From Pseudomonas sp. NFIX28 (lineage in GTDB: Bacteria > Pseudomonadota > Gammaproteobacteria > Pseudomonadales > Pseudomonadaceae): a stretch of DNA of 64,000 nucleotides. Position 1 is the first letter of the stretch. Each line of letters starts with the position of its first letter. Of the stretch, positions 8,725 to 18,197 are shown piece after piece. A program made the position numbers and the translations under genes. The notes below the pieces were generated by a model. The model ran no database searches. It was not told the origin of the DNA and saw only the letters and a program-made list of their open reading frames with translations. Where the stretch lies: positions 243,378 to 307,377 of the forward strand of contig NZ_FNPW01000008.1 of NCBI RefSeq assembly GCF_900107395.1, read 5' to 3'.

Positions 8725-8747
8725 GCCGGACGCTCATGCGCAGAAAA

Positions 8748-8779
8748 AAAGGCCCGCCGGTTCAACCGTGCGGGCCTTT
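8748..8779. terminator. Bidirectional intrinsic terminator
   Basis: AAAGGCCCGC pairs with GCGGGCCTTT, with A-rich and T-rich flanks on both sides, between the converging LysR gene and the gene at 8800. It can end transcripts in either direction. Confidence 0.85.
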
Positions 8780-8799
8780 ATGTTTTCCGGCGGCCGGAC

Positions 8800-9207
8800 T
8801 CAGTGCTTGCTGTCCTGGGCGGAGAGCGCCAGCAGCTGCTTTTCCTGGTTCCAGTCGAACGGCTCATCGTTCTGCTCGGCCTCGTAGCGGCGCTCTTCGA
8901 GAGCCTGGTACAGGTCGATTTCTTCGTCGGGCATGTAGTGCAGGCAATCCCCGGCGAAGAACCACAGCAGGTCGCGCGGCACCAGATGGGCGACTTGTGG
9001 ATAACGCTGCATGACCTGGCACAGCAGGTCCTGGCCCAGGTACTGGCTTTCGATCGGGTCGATCGGCAGCGAGGCGCGCAGTTCGTCGAAGCGTTCCAGG
9101 AACAAGGCATGGCTTTCTTCGGGAACCTGCTCGGCTTCGCCCACGGCGACCAGGATACTGCGCAAATGGTCGAGCAGGACGAGATGATCGGCGACGACGT
9201 TGGACAT
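8800..9207 (-). CDS. PA2817-like conserved protein of unknown function
   Basis: A small acidic protein of 135 residues, predicted to be soluble and helical, with the conserved text DLLWFFAGDCLHYMPDEEI near residue 80. I recognise it as the PA2817-type family found across Pseudomonas; no function is known to me. The ATG at 9207 has GAGGA eight bases upstream, while a TTG at 9228 gives a less natural start. It lies just downstream of the FadE-type gene in the same direction, so they may share a transcript. Confidence 0.8.
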   Translation of the reverse strand: MSNVVADHLVLLDHLRSILVAVGEAEQVPEESHALFLERFDELRASLPIDPIESQYLGQDLLCQVMQRYPQVAHLVPRDLLWFFAGDCLHYMPDEEIDLYQALEERRYEAEQNDEPFDWNQEKQLLALSAQDSKH

Positions 9208-9291
9208 GACATGAGTCCTCAACAGCAAAACGGGCGCGGGAGTATATAGCTCCCGCGCCCGGTTTCATAATCCGCCTGGCGGTCTTGCGCC

Positions 9292-11739
9292 TTAGCGGGT
9301 TTTCCCTTCGCCCAGGGGCAGCTCTTCCTTGGCGAAGTCATCGACATCGATGACTTTGCGCCGGGCGGCTTCAGCCTCGCGCAGGGTCTGGGCTTCCACT
9401 GGCTGCAATACCCCGGCCTCCAGCGCGGCGTCGATGGCATGCTCGCCGGCGACTGGTTTGACCTGGCCGCTTTTCAGCGCCTCGTGCAGTTTTTTCTGCA
9501 GCGGATGGCTGGCGCTCAACAGGTCGCAGGCATGTTGCAAGGCGCCGACCGGGTCCTCGGCCGATTGTGGGCGGTAGCAGCCGGCCAGCAGCTCTTCCAG
9601 GGTCGGGTCGCCCTTGGCTCGGCCGATGACCGCGGCGACCTCGGCGTCCAGCCGGTCGGACGGGCCTTTATGACGCCGGCCGAACGGGAATACCAGCACC
9701 CGCAGCAGGCAACCCAGCACCCGGTTCGGGAAGTTCTCGAGCAGTTCGTCCAGGGCCCGTTCCGACTGGCCGAGGCTTTCTTCCATGGCCCAGGTGAACA
9801 ACGGTCGCAGATGCTCTGGCGAATCCAGGTCGTGGTAACGCTTGAGCGCAGCGGAGGCGAGGTACATGTGGCTGAGCACATCGCCGAGGCGTGCCGACAG
9901 GCGTTCGCGGCGTTTCAGTTCGCCGCCCAGCAGCATCATGCTCAGGTCGGCCAGCATGGCGAAGGCCGCGGCCTGGCGATTGAGCGCGCGGAAATAGCCT
10001 TGGCTGAGCTTGTCTCCCGGTGCCGGTTCGAGATGTCCCAGGCCCAGGTTCAGCACCAGGGTGCTGGCTGCGTTGCTCACGGCAAAACCGATGTGCTGGA
10101 GCAGCAGGCCGTCGAATTCGACCAGCGCCTGATCGTGGTCCTCGCGGTCGGCCAGGGCCATTTCCTTGAGCACGAATGGATGGCAGCGAATCGCGCCCTG
10201 GCCGAAGATCATCAGGTTGCGCGAGAGGATGTTCGCGCCCTCCACGGTGATGAAGATCGGTGCGCCTTGCCAACTGCGGCCCAGATAGTTATTCGGGCCC
10301 ATGATGATGGCCTTGCCGCCGTGCACATCCATGGCATGGCTGATGCACTCGCGACCGCGTTCGGTCAGGTGGTACTTGAGAATCGCCGACAGCACCGAAG
10401 GCTTCTCTCCCAGGTCGACGGCGTTGGCCGTGAGCATCCGCGCACTGTCCATCAGCCAGGCATTGCCGCCGATGCGGGCCAGGGCTTCCTGGATGCCTTC
10501 GAAAGCGTTCAGCGGGACGTTGAACTGCTCGCGCACCTGGGCGTATTGGCCGGTCACCAGGCTGGTGAACTTGGCCGCGCCGGTGCCTACGGCAGGCAGG
10601 GAAATCGAACGGCCGACCGACAAGCAGTTCATCAGCATCATCCAGCCCTTGCCGAGCATTTCCTGGCCGCCGATAAGGAAGTCCAGGGGAATGAACACGT
10701 CCTTGCCGGAGTTCGGGCCATTCATGAAGGCGGCGCCGAGCGGCAAGTGGCGACGGCCGATTTCCACACCGGGGGTGTCGGTCGGGATCAGTGCCAGGCT
10801 GATCCCCAGGTCTTCCTCCTCGCCCAGCAGGTGGTCCGGGTCGTAGGCCTTGAAGGCCAGGCCGAGAAGGGTGGCGACCGGGCCGAGGGTGATGTAGCGC
10901 TTTTCCCAGTTCAGGCGCAGGCCGATGGTTTCCTCGCCTTGCCATTGGCCTTTGCAGATCACGCCGGTGTCGGGCATGGCGCCGGCGTCGGAACCGGCCA
11001 GTGGGCCGGTAAGGGCGAAGCAGGGAATGTCGTCGCCACGGGCCAGCCGCGGCAGGTAATGGTTGCGCTGTTCGTCGGTGCCGTAATGCAGCAGCAATTC
11101 GGCCGGGCCCAGGGAGTTGGGGACCATCACGGTGGATGCCAGGTCGCCGCTGCGGGTCGCCAGTTTCATCGCCACTTGTGAGTGGGCATAGGCGGAGAAT
11201 CCCTTGCCGCCGAATTCCTTGGGAATGATCAGGGCAAAGAAGCCGTTTTGCTTGATGTGCTCCCAGGCGGCGGGCGGCAGGTCCATGGACTGGCCGATCT
11301 GCCAGTCGCTGACCATGGCGCACAGCTCTTCGGTAGGGCCGTCGAGGAAGGCCTGTTCCTCTTCGCTCAGCTGGGCTTTCGGGTAGGCCAGCAACTTGTC
11401 CCAGTCCGGACGGCCGCTGAACAGCTCACCGTCCCACCAGACCGTGCCGGCGTCGATGGCGTCGCGTTCGGTTTGCGACATCGGCGGCAGGACTTTCTGG
11501 AACCAGCTGAACAGCGGGGCACTGAAGTATTTGCGACGCAGGTCGGGCAACAGCAAGGCTGCGGCCACCGCCGCCAGCAACACCCAGAAGATCAGCAACA
11601 ACCAGCCCGGTGTACGGCTGAAGGCGCCCATGGCCAGCAGGTAGACGGCCACCACGCCCAGGGCGGGCAGAGGGGCGATGCGGCGGTGGGCCAGGTAGGC
11701 AATACCGACCAGCAGAACCAGTATCCACAACAACAGCAT
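9292..11739 (-). CDS. fadE: FadE-type acyl-CoA dehydrogenase
   Basis: An 815-residue enzyme, the size of E. coli FadE (about 814) and twice that of ordinary acyl-CoA dehydrogenases. Two N-terminal hydrophobic segments (residues 2-55) anchor it in the inner membrane; the dehydrogenase core follows, with FALTGPLAGSDAG, ALARIGGNAWLMDSAR and VEGANILSRNLMIFGQGAIR, then a C-terminal extension typical of the FadE branch. It catalyses the first step of fatty-acid beta-oxidation, with electrons passed to ETF and then to the ETF-ubiquinone oxidoreductase, both encoded at 60-64 kb. The ATG at 11739 is preceded by a strong GGAGGATTAAAT site; the frame extends 11 codons further without support. Confidence 0.93.
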   Translation of the reverse strand: MLLLWILVLLVGIAYLAHRRIAPLPALGVVAVYLLAMGAFSRTPGWLLLIFWVLLAAVAAALLLPDLRRKYFSAPLFSWFQKVLPPMSQTERDAIDAGTVWWDGELFSGRPDWDKLLAYPKAQLSEEEQAFLDGPTEELCAMVSDWQIGQSMDLPPAAWEHIKQNGFFALIIPKEFGGKGFSAYAHSQVAMKLATRSGDLASTVMVPNSLGPAELLLHYGTDEQRNHYLPRLARGDDIPCFALTGPLAGSDAGAMPDTGVICKGQWQGEETIGLRLNWEKRYITLGPVATLLGLAFKAYDPDHLLGEEEDLGISLALIPTDTPGVEIGRRHLPLGAAFMNGPNSGKDVFIPLDFLIGGQEMLGKGWMMLMNCLSVGRSISLPAVGTGAAKFTSLVTGQYAQVREQFNVPLNAFEGIQEALARIGGNAWLMDSARMLTANAVDLGEKPSVLSAILKYHLTERGRECISHAMDVHGGKAIIMGPNNYLGRSWQGAPIFITVEGANILSRNLMIFGQGAIRCHPFVLKEMALADREDHDQALVEFDGLLLQHIGFAVSNAASTLVLNLGLGHLEPAPGDKLSQGYFRALNRQAAAFAMLADLSMMLLGGELKRRERLSARLGDVLSHMYLASAALKRYHDLDSPEHLRPLFTWAMEESLGQSERALDELLENFPNRVLGCLLRVLVFPFGRRHKGPSDRLDAEVAAVIGRAKGDPTLEELLAGCYRPQSAEDPVGALQHACDLLSASHPLQKKLHEALKSGQVKPVAGEHAIDAALEAGVLQPVEAQTLREAEAARRKVIDVDDFAKEELPLGEGKTR

Positions 11740-11985
11740 ATTTAATCCTCCGTGAAACCAGGGCCAAAGCACCCCCAGAGCTTAGTCGGCATCCGACAAA
11801 AGGGTGTGACAGGGCAGTGCGCTTGAATCGGTAAGAAGAAGCGGACGCAGCGCGTCAGGCATTGGGTCAGCAGTTTGTCGATCTTGTCAGGCTCGAAGCG
11901 GCAGCCTCTGATGTTTGGCCGAAACGTCGTTATCGCTGTGGCCGGGCCGTCGTTAGACTCCAGGCTTCACTCGGAGATCATCCTC

Positions 11986-12645
11986 ATGCACGAGTACCTG
12001 AGTCCCAGCCGCTTCATCGATAGTGACCACCCTGCGGTGGTGGAGTTCGCCGAAACTCATCGTGGCGTCAGCGGCGATCCGCTGGAGCAGGCAGTGAACC
12101 TCTATTACGCAGTGCGCGAAGCCGTGCGCTACAACCCCTACACCTTCAGTCGGGACCCCGAGACCCTGCGTGGCAGCCATGCCCTGGCTACTGGCGAAAG
12201 TTACTGCGTGCCCAAGGCCACCTTGCTCGCCGGCTGCGCGCGGCATTGCGGGATCGCCGCGCGGATCGGCCTGGCGGACGTGCGCAATCACTTGTCGACC
12301 CCGCGTTTGCTGGAGTTGCTGCGCAGTGATGTGTTTGCCATGCACGGCTATACCGAGCTGTACCTGCAAGGCCGCTGGGTCAAGGCCACGCCGGCGTTCA
12401 ACCGGAAACTCTGCGAGATGTACGATGTAGCGCCACTGGAGTTCGATGGCCGTCATGACAGCGTGTTCCACCCGTTCAATCGCCAGGGCGAGCAGATGAT
12501 GGAGTACGTGCTGGACCACGGACAATTCGCCGACGTCCCCGAGACCTTCTTCTTCAAACACCTGGAAACGTGTTATCCGCATCTGTTCGCCGAGCAGATG
12601 CCGTTGCTGCTGGGCGACATGCAGAGTGATTTGAGTCAGGTCTGA
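11986..12645 (+). CDS. Transglutaminase-like cysteine-peptidase-fold protein
   Basis: A 219-residue protein with the transglutaminase-like core: the candidate nucleophile Cys is in ESYCVPKATLLAGCARHCGIAAR and the His in FAMHGYTELYLQGRWVKATPAFN. Members of this family are peptidases or amidases rather than cross-linking enzymes. The usual acid after the His strand is not obvious (TPAFN), so activity is likely but not certain. The ATG at 11986 has GGAGA upstream; an open frame from 11875 is not supported. The glutathione transferase gene follows 42 bases later. Confidence 0.8.
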   Translation: MHEYLSPSRFIDSDHPAVVEFAETHRGVSGDPLEQAVNLYYAVREAVRYNPYTFSRDPETLRGSHALATGESYCVPKATLLAGCARHCGIAARIGLADVRNHLSTPRLLELLRSDVFAMHGYTELYLQGRWVKATPAFNRKLCEMYDVAPLEFDGRHDSVFHPFNRQGEQMMEYVLDHGQFADVPETFFFKHLETCYPHLFAEQMPLLLGDMQSDLSQV

Positions 12646-12687
12646 TCCGGCGTAGACTGCCTCGGCATTCATCACTGAGGAGCGGTC

Positions 12688-13311
12688 ATGCTGAAGATCT
12701 GGGGGCGAAAAAACTCGTCGAATGTCAGGAAGGCATTGTGGTGCGCCGAAGAGCTCGGCCTGGCCTATGAAGCGGTGGATGCCGGTGGTGCGTTCGGCGT
12801 GGTGGATACCCCGGCGTATCGGGCGATGAACCCCAATGGGCGGATTCCGCTGATCGAGGACGACGGCTTCGTGCTGTGGGAGTCCAACACCATCGTGCGT
12901 TATCTCGCCGCGCGCCATGCCGCCGGTACTGCCTGGTACCCAAGCGATGTGCGGGCGCGGGCCTCGGCCGAGAAGTGGATGGACTGGACCACCTCGACCT
13001 TCGCCGAACCCTTCCGCCACCTATTCTGGGGTGTGTTGCGCACGCCGTCGGAGCAGCAGGACTGGGACAAGATCCATGCCGCGCTGAACACCTGCGGCGA
13101 ATTGCTGACTGTGGTCGACCAGGCCTTGGCCGAACATCCCTACCTGTCCGGCGAAGAAATCGGCATGGGCGACATCCCCCTGGGCAGCTTTATCTATGCC
13201 TGGTTCGAAATGCCCATCGAGCGTCCGCAACTGCCCCATCTGCAAGCCTGGTACGCACGCCTGCAGCAGCGTCCGGCCTATCGCAAGGCGGTGATGACCG
13301 CGTTGACTTAA
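12688..13311 (+). CDS. Glutathione S-transferase family protein
   Basis: A 207-residue protein with an N-terminal thioredoxin-like domain (LKIWGRKNSSNVRKALWCAEELGL; cis-proline in NPNGRIPLIEDDG; glutathione-binding ESNTIVRYLA) and an all-helical C-terminal domain. The Ser in the NSSN turn is the likely catalytic residue, as in theta/beta-like bacterial enzymes. GAGGAG lies 8 bases before the ATG. It follows the transglutaminase-like gene and precedes the ABC exporter; substrate unknown. Confidence 0.9.
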   Translation: MLKIWGRKNSSNVRKALWCAEELGLAYEAVDAGGAFGVVDTPAYRAMNPNGRIPLIEDDGFVLWESNTIVRYLAARHAAGTAWYPSDVRARASAEKWMDWTTSTFAEPFRHLFWGVLRTPSEQQDWDKIHAALNTCGELLTVVDQALAEHPYLSGEEIGMGDIPLGSFIYAWFEMPIERPQLPHLQAWYARLQQRPAYRKAVMTALT

Positions 13312-13444
13312 TACTGACTATCAATACGGGTGACTGTACTTGTGCGGCGTCGGCAAGCACCATTGGGTGATTCGGCGCCGTTGCAATGCAGGCGGTCCGC
13401 CCTTACCTATAATGTTCTCCCCCCTCTTGGTGCGTAAATCCGAT

Positions 13445-14377
13445 ATGAGTTCCGCTCTGTCCATCCGGCAGCTAACCAAAACCTACGGCAACGGTTTCCA
13501 GGCCCTGAGTGGTATCGATCTGGATGTCGCCGAAGGAGACTTCTTTGCCTTGCTCGGCCCGAACGGTGCCGGCAAATCCACCACCATCGGCATCCTTTCC
13601 ACCCTGGTGAACAAGACCAGCGGCACGGTGACTGTCTTCGGCCATGACCTGGATCGCGAGCCCGCTGCGCTCAAGCGCTGCATCGGCGTGGTGCCGCAGG
13701 AATTCAACTTCAACCAGTTCGAGAAGACCTTCGATATTGTCGTGACCCAGGCCGGTTACTACGGCATTCCGACCAAGGTCGCCAAGGAGCGGGCCGAGCA
13801 GTACCTGACCCAGCTCGGCTTGTGGGACAAGCGCGATGTGCCGTCGCGCTCGCTGTCCGGCGGCATGAAGCGCCGCCTGATGATCGCCCGCGCCCTGGTG
13901 CACGAACCGCGCCTGCTGATCCTCGACGAACCGACCGCTGGGGTGGACATCGAGCTGCGTCGATCAATGTGGACGTTCCTCACCGAACTGAACCAGAAAG
14001 GCATCACCATCATCCTCACCACGCACTACCTGGAAGAGGCCGAGCAGCTGTGCCGCAACATCGGCATCATCGACCACGGCACCATCGTCGAGAACACCAG
14101 CATGCGCCAGCTGCTCAGCCAGCTGCATGTGGAAACCTTCCTGCTCGACCTGAAGACCGATATGAAAGTGGCACCGCAACTGGCCGGCTATCCGTGCCGC
14201 CTGGTCGACAGCCACACCCTGGAGGTCCAGGTCGACAAAGCCGTGGGTATCACCGCGCTGTTCAGCCAGTTGGCCCTGCAGAACATCGAAGTGCTGAGCC
14301 TGCGTAACAAAACCAATCGCCTTGAGGAGTTGTTCGTGTCCCTGGTGGAGAAAAACCTGTCGAAGGTGGCGGTATGA
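13445..14377 (+). CDS. ABC transporter ATP-binding protein (YadG-like)
   Basis: A 310-residue ATPase with Walker A GPNGAGKST near residue 40, signature LSGGMKRR, Walker B LLILDEPTAGVD and switch His in LTTHYLEEAE. The C-terminal 80 residues are the extension common in the drug/polysaccharide exporter (YadG/CcmA-like) subfamily. The start at ATG 13445 gives the usual N-terminus (SSALSIRQLTKTYG), though no strong ribosome site is visible. It overlaps the permease gene by four bases (ATGA), so the two proteins are made together. Cargo unknown. Confidence 0.9.
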   Translation: MSSALSIRQLTKTYGNGFQALSGIDLDVAEGDFFALLGPNGAGKSTTIGILSTLVNKTSGTVTVFGHDLDREPAALKRCIGVVPQEFNFNQFEKTFDIVVTQAGYYGIPTKVAKERAEQYLTQLGLWDKRDVPSRSLSGGMKRRLMIARALVHEPRLLILDEPTAGVDIELRRSMWTFLTELNQKGITIILTTHYLEEAEQLCRNIGIIDHGTIVENTSMRQLLSQLHVETFLLDLKTDMKVAPQLAGYPCRLVDSHTLEVQVDKAVGITALFSQLALQNIEVLSLRNKTNRLEELFVSLVEKNLSKVAV

Positions 14378-15153
14378 GTTCCGAGCTACGGCCCAACCTG
14401 GTCGCGCTGAATACCATTGTCTACCGCGAAGTCCGGCGTTTTACCCGGATCTGGCCGCAAACCCTGCTGCCGCCGGCGATCACCATGGTTCTGTACTTCG
14501 TGATCTTCGGCAACCTGATCGGCCGGCAGATTGGCGACATGGGTGGCTTCACCTATATGGAGTACATCGTGCCGGGGTTGATCATGATGTCGGTGATCAC
14601 CAACTCCTACGGCAACGTGGTCTCGAGTTTCTTCGGTAGCAAGTTCCAGCGCTCCATCGAGGAATTGATGGTGTCGCCGGTGTCGCCGCACACCATCCTC
14701 ATTGGCTACACCCTGGGCGGCGTCCTGCGGGGGCTGGCGGTGGGCGTGATCGTGACGCTGCTGTCGCTGTTCTTCACCCATCTGCAAGTGCATCACCTGG
14801 GCATTACCTTGCTGGTGGTGGTCCTGACCGCGACGATCTTTTCCCTGTTGGGCTTTATCAACGCGGTGTTCGCGCGCAACTTCGACGATATCTCGATCAT
14901 CCCGACTTTCGTGCTGACGCCGCTGACTTACCTGGGCGGCGTGTTCTATTCCATCACCTTGTTGCCGCCGTTCTGGCAGACGGTGTCGCTGGCCAACCCG
15001 GTGCTGCACATGGTCAACGCTTTCCGTTTCGGCATCCTCGGGGTTTCGGATATCCAGATCAGCGTGGCCATTACCTTCATGCTGGTGGCTACCGTGGCCC
15101 TGTATTTCGGTTGTGCCCGCCTGCTGGTCAGTGGGCGCGGCATGCGCCAGTAA
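14374..15153 (+). CDS. ABC-2 type transporter permease (YadH-like)
   Basis: A 259-residue inner-membrane protein with about six transmembrane helices and the ABC-2 signature around SIEELMVSPVSPHTILIGYTLGG. It forms a two-component exporter with the ATPase encoded directly upstream, with which it overlaps by four bases. The pair is homologous to E. coli YadG/YadH, whose cargo is not known. Confidence 0.9.
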   Translation: MSSELRPNLVALNTIVYREVRRFTRIWPQTLLPPAITMVLYFVIFGNLIGRQIGDMGGFTYMEYIVPGLIMMSVITNSYGNVVSSFFGSKFQRSIEELMVSPVSPHTILIGYTLGGVLRGLAVGVIVTLLSLFFTHLQVHHLGITLLVVVLTATIFSLLGFINAVFARNFDDISIIPTFVLTPLTYLGGVFYSITLLPPFWQTVSLANPVLHMVNAFRFGILGVSDIQISVAITFMLVATVALYFGCARLLVSGRGMRQ

Positions 15154-15170
15154 GCCCGCGCAGAAACGAC

Positions 15171-15195
15171 AACGGCCTCCCTCGGGAGGCCGTTT
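15171..15195. terminator. Bidirectional intrinsic terminator
   Basis: AACGGCCTCC and GGGAGGCCGTT form a strong stem with a short loop, between the ABC permease gene and the converging DUF2062 gene. The T-run is short (TTTGCGTTT). Confidence 0.8.
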
Positions 15196-15201
15196 GCGTT
15201 T

Positions 15202-15717
15202 CTACAGCCGGCTCTGCTTGCGGCGACGCCATTGCCGGCTGACCCACCAGCGCCAGTACAGCATGGTCAGGCAATAGGCGAGGGCGCCCAGCACCAGGCC
15301 GGCGACCAGCGAACCTAGCAGGAAGGGTTGCCAGAGGGTCGAGAGTTCGCCGCTGATCCATTCCCAGGTCAGTTCGTCGGGCAGGGTCCTGGCTGGCACA
15401 TTCATCAGCCAGGCACCGACCTGATAGGTGCAGAAGAACACCGGTGGCATGGTGATCGGATTGGTCAGCCAGACCAGGCTCACGGCAATCGGCATGTTGC
15501 CGCGCACGGAAATCGCCAGCACGGCCGCCAGCAACATTTGCGCCGGGATCGGCATAAAGGCCGCGAACAAGCCAACCGCCATGGCGCGTGCCACGGAGTG
15601 CCGGTTGAGGTGCCAGAGGTTGGGGTCATGCAGCAACGTGCCAAGAAAGCGTAAGGACTTGTGTTCCCTGATGCTGGTCGGGTCTGGCATGTAACGTTTG
15701 AATAAGCGCCGGGGCAT
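15202..15717 (-). CDS. DUF2062 domain-containing membrane protein
   Basis: A 171-residue inner-membrane protein with the DUF2062 signature: a conserved N-terminal part (DPTSIREHKSLRFLG, then HLNRHSVARAMAVGLFAAFMPIPAQ) and three to four hydrophobic segments, including WLTNPITMPPVFF. It ends in a basic tail (WRRRKQSRL) that should lie in the cytoplasm. Function unknown. It is divergent from comEC, as I remember for Pseudomonas. Confidence 0.88.
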   Translation of the reverse strand: MPRRLFKRYMPDPTSIREHKSLRFLGTLLHDPNLWHLNRHSVARAMAVGLFAAFMPIPAQMLLAAVLAISVRGNMPIAVSLVWLTNPITMPPVFFCTYQVGAWLMNVPARTLPDELTWEWISGELSTLWQPFLLGSLVAGLVLGALAYCLTMLYWRWWVSRQWRRRKQSRL

Positions 15718-15863
15718 AAGGCTTCTCGGTCAGTTCAAGCGGCAAGTATGCCCGGATTCTAGAAGGCGCCCATTCAGACTTTGTGACAAATGATAAAGCT
15801 GGCGCTCCGTCCGCTGAGCTAAGCCAGAGAGTGGGAACACTCGAAATGCTCAAGGACGGGCTT

Positions 15864-18095
15864 ATGCGCACAGGAATGCTGGCGTTGGCGGCAGGGCTGC
15901 TGACCCTGCGCTTTTTACCGGCGTTGCCGGCAATCGGATGGCTGGCAGTGCTGCTGGTAGTGGCTTTGATGCTGCTGCCGTTTCGTGGTTACCCGCTGGC
16001 CTTTTTTCTGCTGGGCCTGGCATGGGCCTGCATGAGTGCGCAGTGGGCGCTGGACGATCGTTTGTCGGAACGTCTCGACGGGGAGACCCGCTGGCTCGAG
16101 GGGCGGGTGGTAGGGCTGCCGCAGCAGGCCGAAGGTTTGGTGCGGTTCGAGCTGGAAGGCGCGCGAGCGCGGCGCGGGCAGATCCCGCAACGTCTGCGCC
16201 TGGCCTGGTATGGCGGGCCGCCGGTGCACAGCGGTGAGCGCTGGCGCCTGGCGGTGAAGCTCAAGCGACCGGTCGGCCTGGTCAATCTGCAGGCCTTCGA
16301 TCACGAAGCCTGGCTGCTGGCCCAGCGCATCGGTGCCACAGGCACGGTCAAGGATGGGCAATTGCTGGCCGCCACGCAGGAAAGTTGGCGTGCGCGCATT
16401 CGCCAGCGTTTGCTGCAAGTCGATGCCCAGGGGCGCGCGGGCGGCCTGGCGGCGCTGGTGCTGGGCGATGGCTCGGGGTTGAGCCGGGAAGACTGGCGGG
16501 TCCTGCAAGACACCGGGACCGTGCACCTGATGGTGATTTCCGGTCAGCACATCAGTTTGCTGGCCGCGGTGATGTACGCCCTGGTGGCGGGGCTGGCCCG
16601 TTACGGCCTATGGCCTGGACGCTGGCCCTGGTTGCCCTGGGCCTGTGGGCTGGCATTCGCTTCGGCCCTGGGCTACGGGTTGCTGGCGGGGTTCGATGTG
16701 CCGGTGCGTCGTGCCTGCGTAATGGTCGCCCTGGTGCTGATCTGGCGCCTGCGCTTTCGTCACCTGGGCGCGTGGTGGCCATTCCTGCTGGCACTGAATG
16801 CGGTGCTGCTGTTCGAGCCGCTGGCCAGCCTGCAGCCAGGATTCTGGTTGTCTTTTACCGCGGTGGCGGTGCTCATCCTGATTTTCGGCGGGCGCCTGGG
16901 CGGCTGGCGCTGGTGGCAGTCCTGGACCCGTATTCAATGGTTGATCGCCATCGGCCTGTGCCCGGTGCTGTTGGCGCTGGGCTTGCCCATCAGCCTTAGC
17001 GGGCCGCTGGCCAACCTGCTGGCGGAACCCTGGATCAGCCTGCTGGTGTTGCCGCCGGCCTTGCTCGGAACCCTGTTCCTGGCGGTGCCTTACCTGGGCG
17101 AAGGTTTGCTCTGGCTGGCCGGTGGCTTGCTGGACCTGCTGTTTCGCGGCCTGACCCTGCTGGCTGCCCAGTGGCCGGCCTGGGTAGCGCCGGCCATTCC
17201 GCTGTGGGCCTGGAGCATCAGCGCGCTGGGGGCTTTGCTGCTGTTGCTGCCCGCGGGTGTGCCGCTGCGTCCATTAGGGTGGCCGATGCTGCTGTTGATG
17301 GTATTTCCGCCGAAAAATACCCTGCCATACGGCGAGGCGGAGGTCTGGCAGCTGGATGTTGGGCAGGGCCTGGCGGTGCTGGTCCGCACGCGTGAGCACG
17401 CCATGCTGTACGACGCCGGCCCGCGGTTTGGCGATTCCGACCTGGGCGCCCGGGTAGTGCTGCCGTCCTTGCGCAAGCTGGGTGTCGAGCGCCTCGACCT
17501 GATGCTGCTCAGCCACGCCGATGCCGACCATGCCGGCGGTGCCGATGCCATTCAGCGCGGCTTGCCGGTGGCCAGGCTGGTCAGCGGCGATCCCGAGGGC
17601 TTGCCGGCATCCCTGCCGGCACAGCCTTGTATCAGCGGCGAGCAATGGCAATGGGACGGCGTACGGTTTTCCCTGTGGCAATGGGCGGATGCGCAGGACG
17701 GCAACCAGAAGTCCTGCGTGATGCAGGTCGAGGCCAAGGGCGAGCGTTTGCTGCTGACGGGGGACATCGATGCCCCGGCGGAGCGTGCCTTGCTCGATAC
17801 TCCGCTGGCTGTCGAAACCCAGTGGTTGCAAGCACCGCACCATGGCAGCCGCAGTTCGTCTTCACCGGCCTTGCTCAAGGCGCTTGCGCCTTCGGCGGTG
17901 CTGATCTCCCGCGGGCATGGCAACGGGTTCGGGCACCCACACCCGCAGGTTATCGAGCGTTATCGCCGGCAGGGAACCGTCATTTACGACAGCGCAGAGC
18001 ATGGTGCATTGCGGCTGATGCTGGGCACCTATGCCGAACCCATGAGCCTGCGGGCGCAGCGGCGCTTTTGGCGCAAATGGCCACTATTTCCTTAA
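15864..18095 (+). CDS. comEC: DNA internalization competence protein ComEC/Rec2
   Basis: A 743-residue polytopic inner-membrane protein that should form the channel taking up single-stranded DNA during transformation. The N-terminal half has a DUF4131-type region and the competence domain (VHLMVISGQHISLLAAVMY), the middle is strongly hydrophobic, and the C-terminus is a metallo-beta-lactamase-like domain with LSHADADHAGG near residues 549-559. The ATG at 15864 has AAGGACGG upstream; the GTG at 15783 would add 27 non-hydrophobic residues. Length is normal, with no frameshift, so it looks intact. The exbB gene follows about 100 bases later. Confidence 0.93.
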   Translation: MRTGMLALAAGLLTLRFLPALPAIGWLAVLLVVALMLLPFRGYPLAFFLLGLAWACMSAQWALDDRLSERLDGETRWLEGRVVGLPQQAEGLVRFELEGARARRGQIPQRLRLAWYGGPPVHSGERWRLAVKLKRPVGLVNLQAFDHEAWLLAQRIGATGTVKDGQLLAATQESWRARIRQRLLQVDAQGRAGGLAALVLGDGSGLSREDWRVLQDTGTVHLMVISGQHISLLAAVMYALVAGLARYGLWPGRWPWLPWACGLAFASALGYGLLAGFDVPVRRACVMVALVLIWRLRFRHLGAWWPFLLALNAVLLFEPLASLQPGFWLSFTAVAVLILIFGGRLGGWRWWQSWTRIQWLIAIGLCPVLLALGLPISLSGPLANLLAEPWISLLVLPPALLGTLFLAVPYLGEGLLWLAGGLLDLLFRGLTLLAAQWPAWVAPAIPLWAWSISALGALLLLLPAGVPLRPLGWPMLLLMVFPPKNTLPYGEAEVWQLDVGQGLAVLVRTREHAMLYDAGPRFGDSDLGARVVLPSLRKLGVERLDLMLLSHADADHAGGADAIQRGLPVARLVSGDPEGLPASLPAQPCISGEQWQWDGVRFSLWQWADAQDGNQKSCVMQVEAKGERLLLTGDIDAPAERALLDTPLAVETQWLQAPHHGSRSSSSPALLKALAPSAVLISRGHGNGFGHPHPQVIERYRRQGTVIYDSAEHGALRLMLGTYAEPMSLRAQRRFWRKWPLFP

Positions 18096-18197
18096 ATAAC
18101 CGCTAGTTATTAAAGCCGGAAGGCATGCGACATCAGGTTCTTCGGTGCATTCGGCCCCTATGTTAGAGTGGCGCACTTTTTCGAGGGGACTGTCACT

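Noticed and set aside
9439..11181. A 580-codon open frame opposite the FadE-type gene
   Set aside because: A codon-usage shadow; the minus strand carries the acyl-CoA dehydrogenase motifs and a strong ribosome site.
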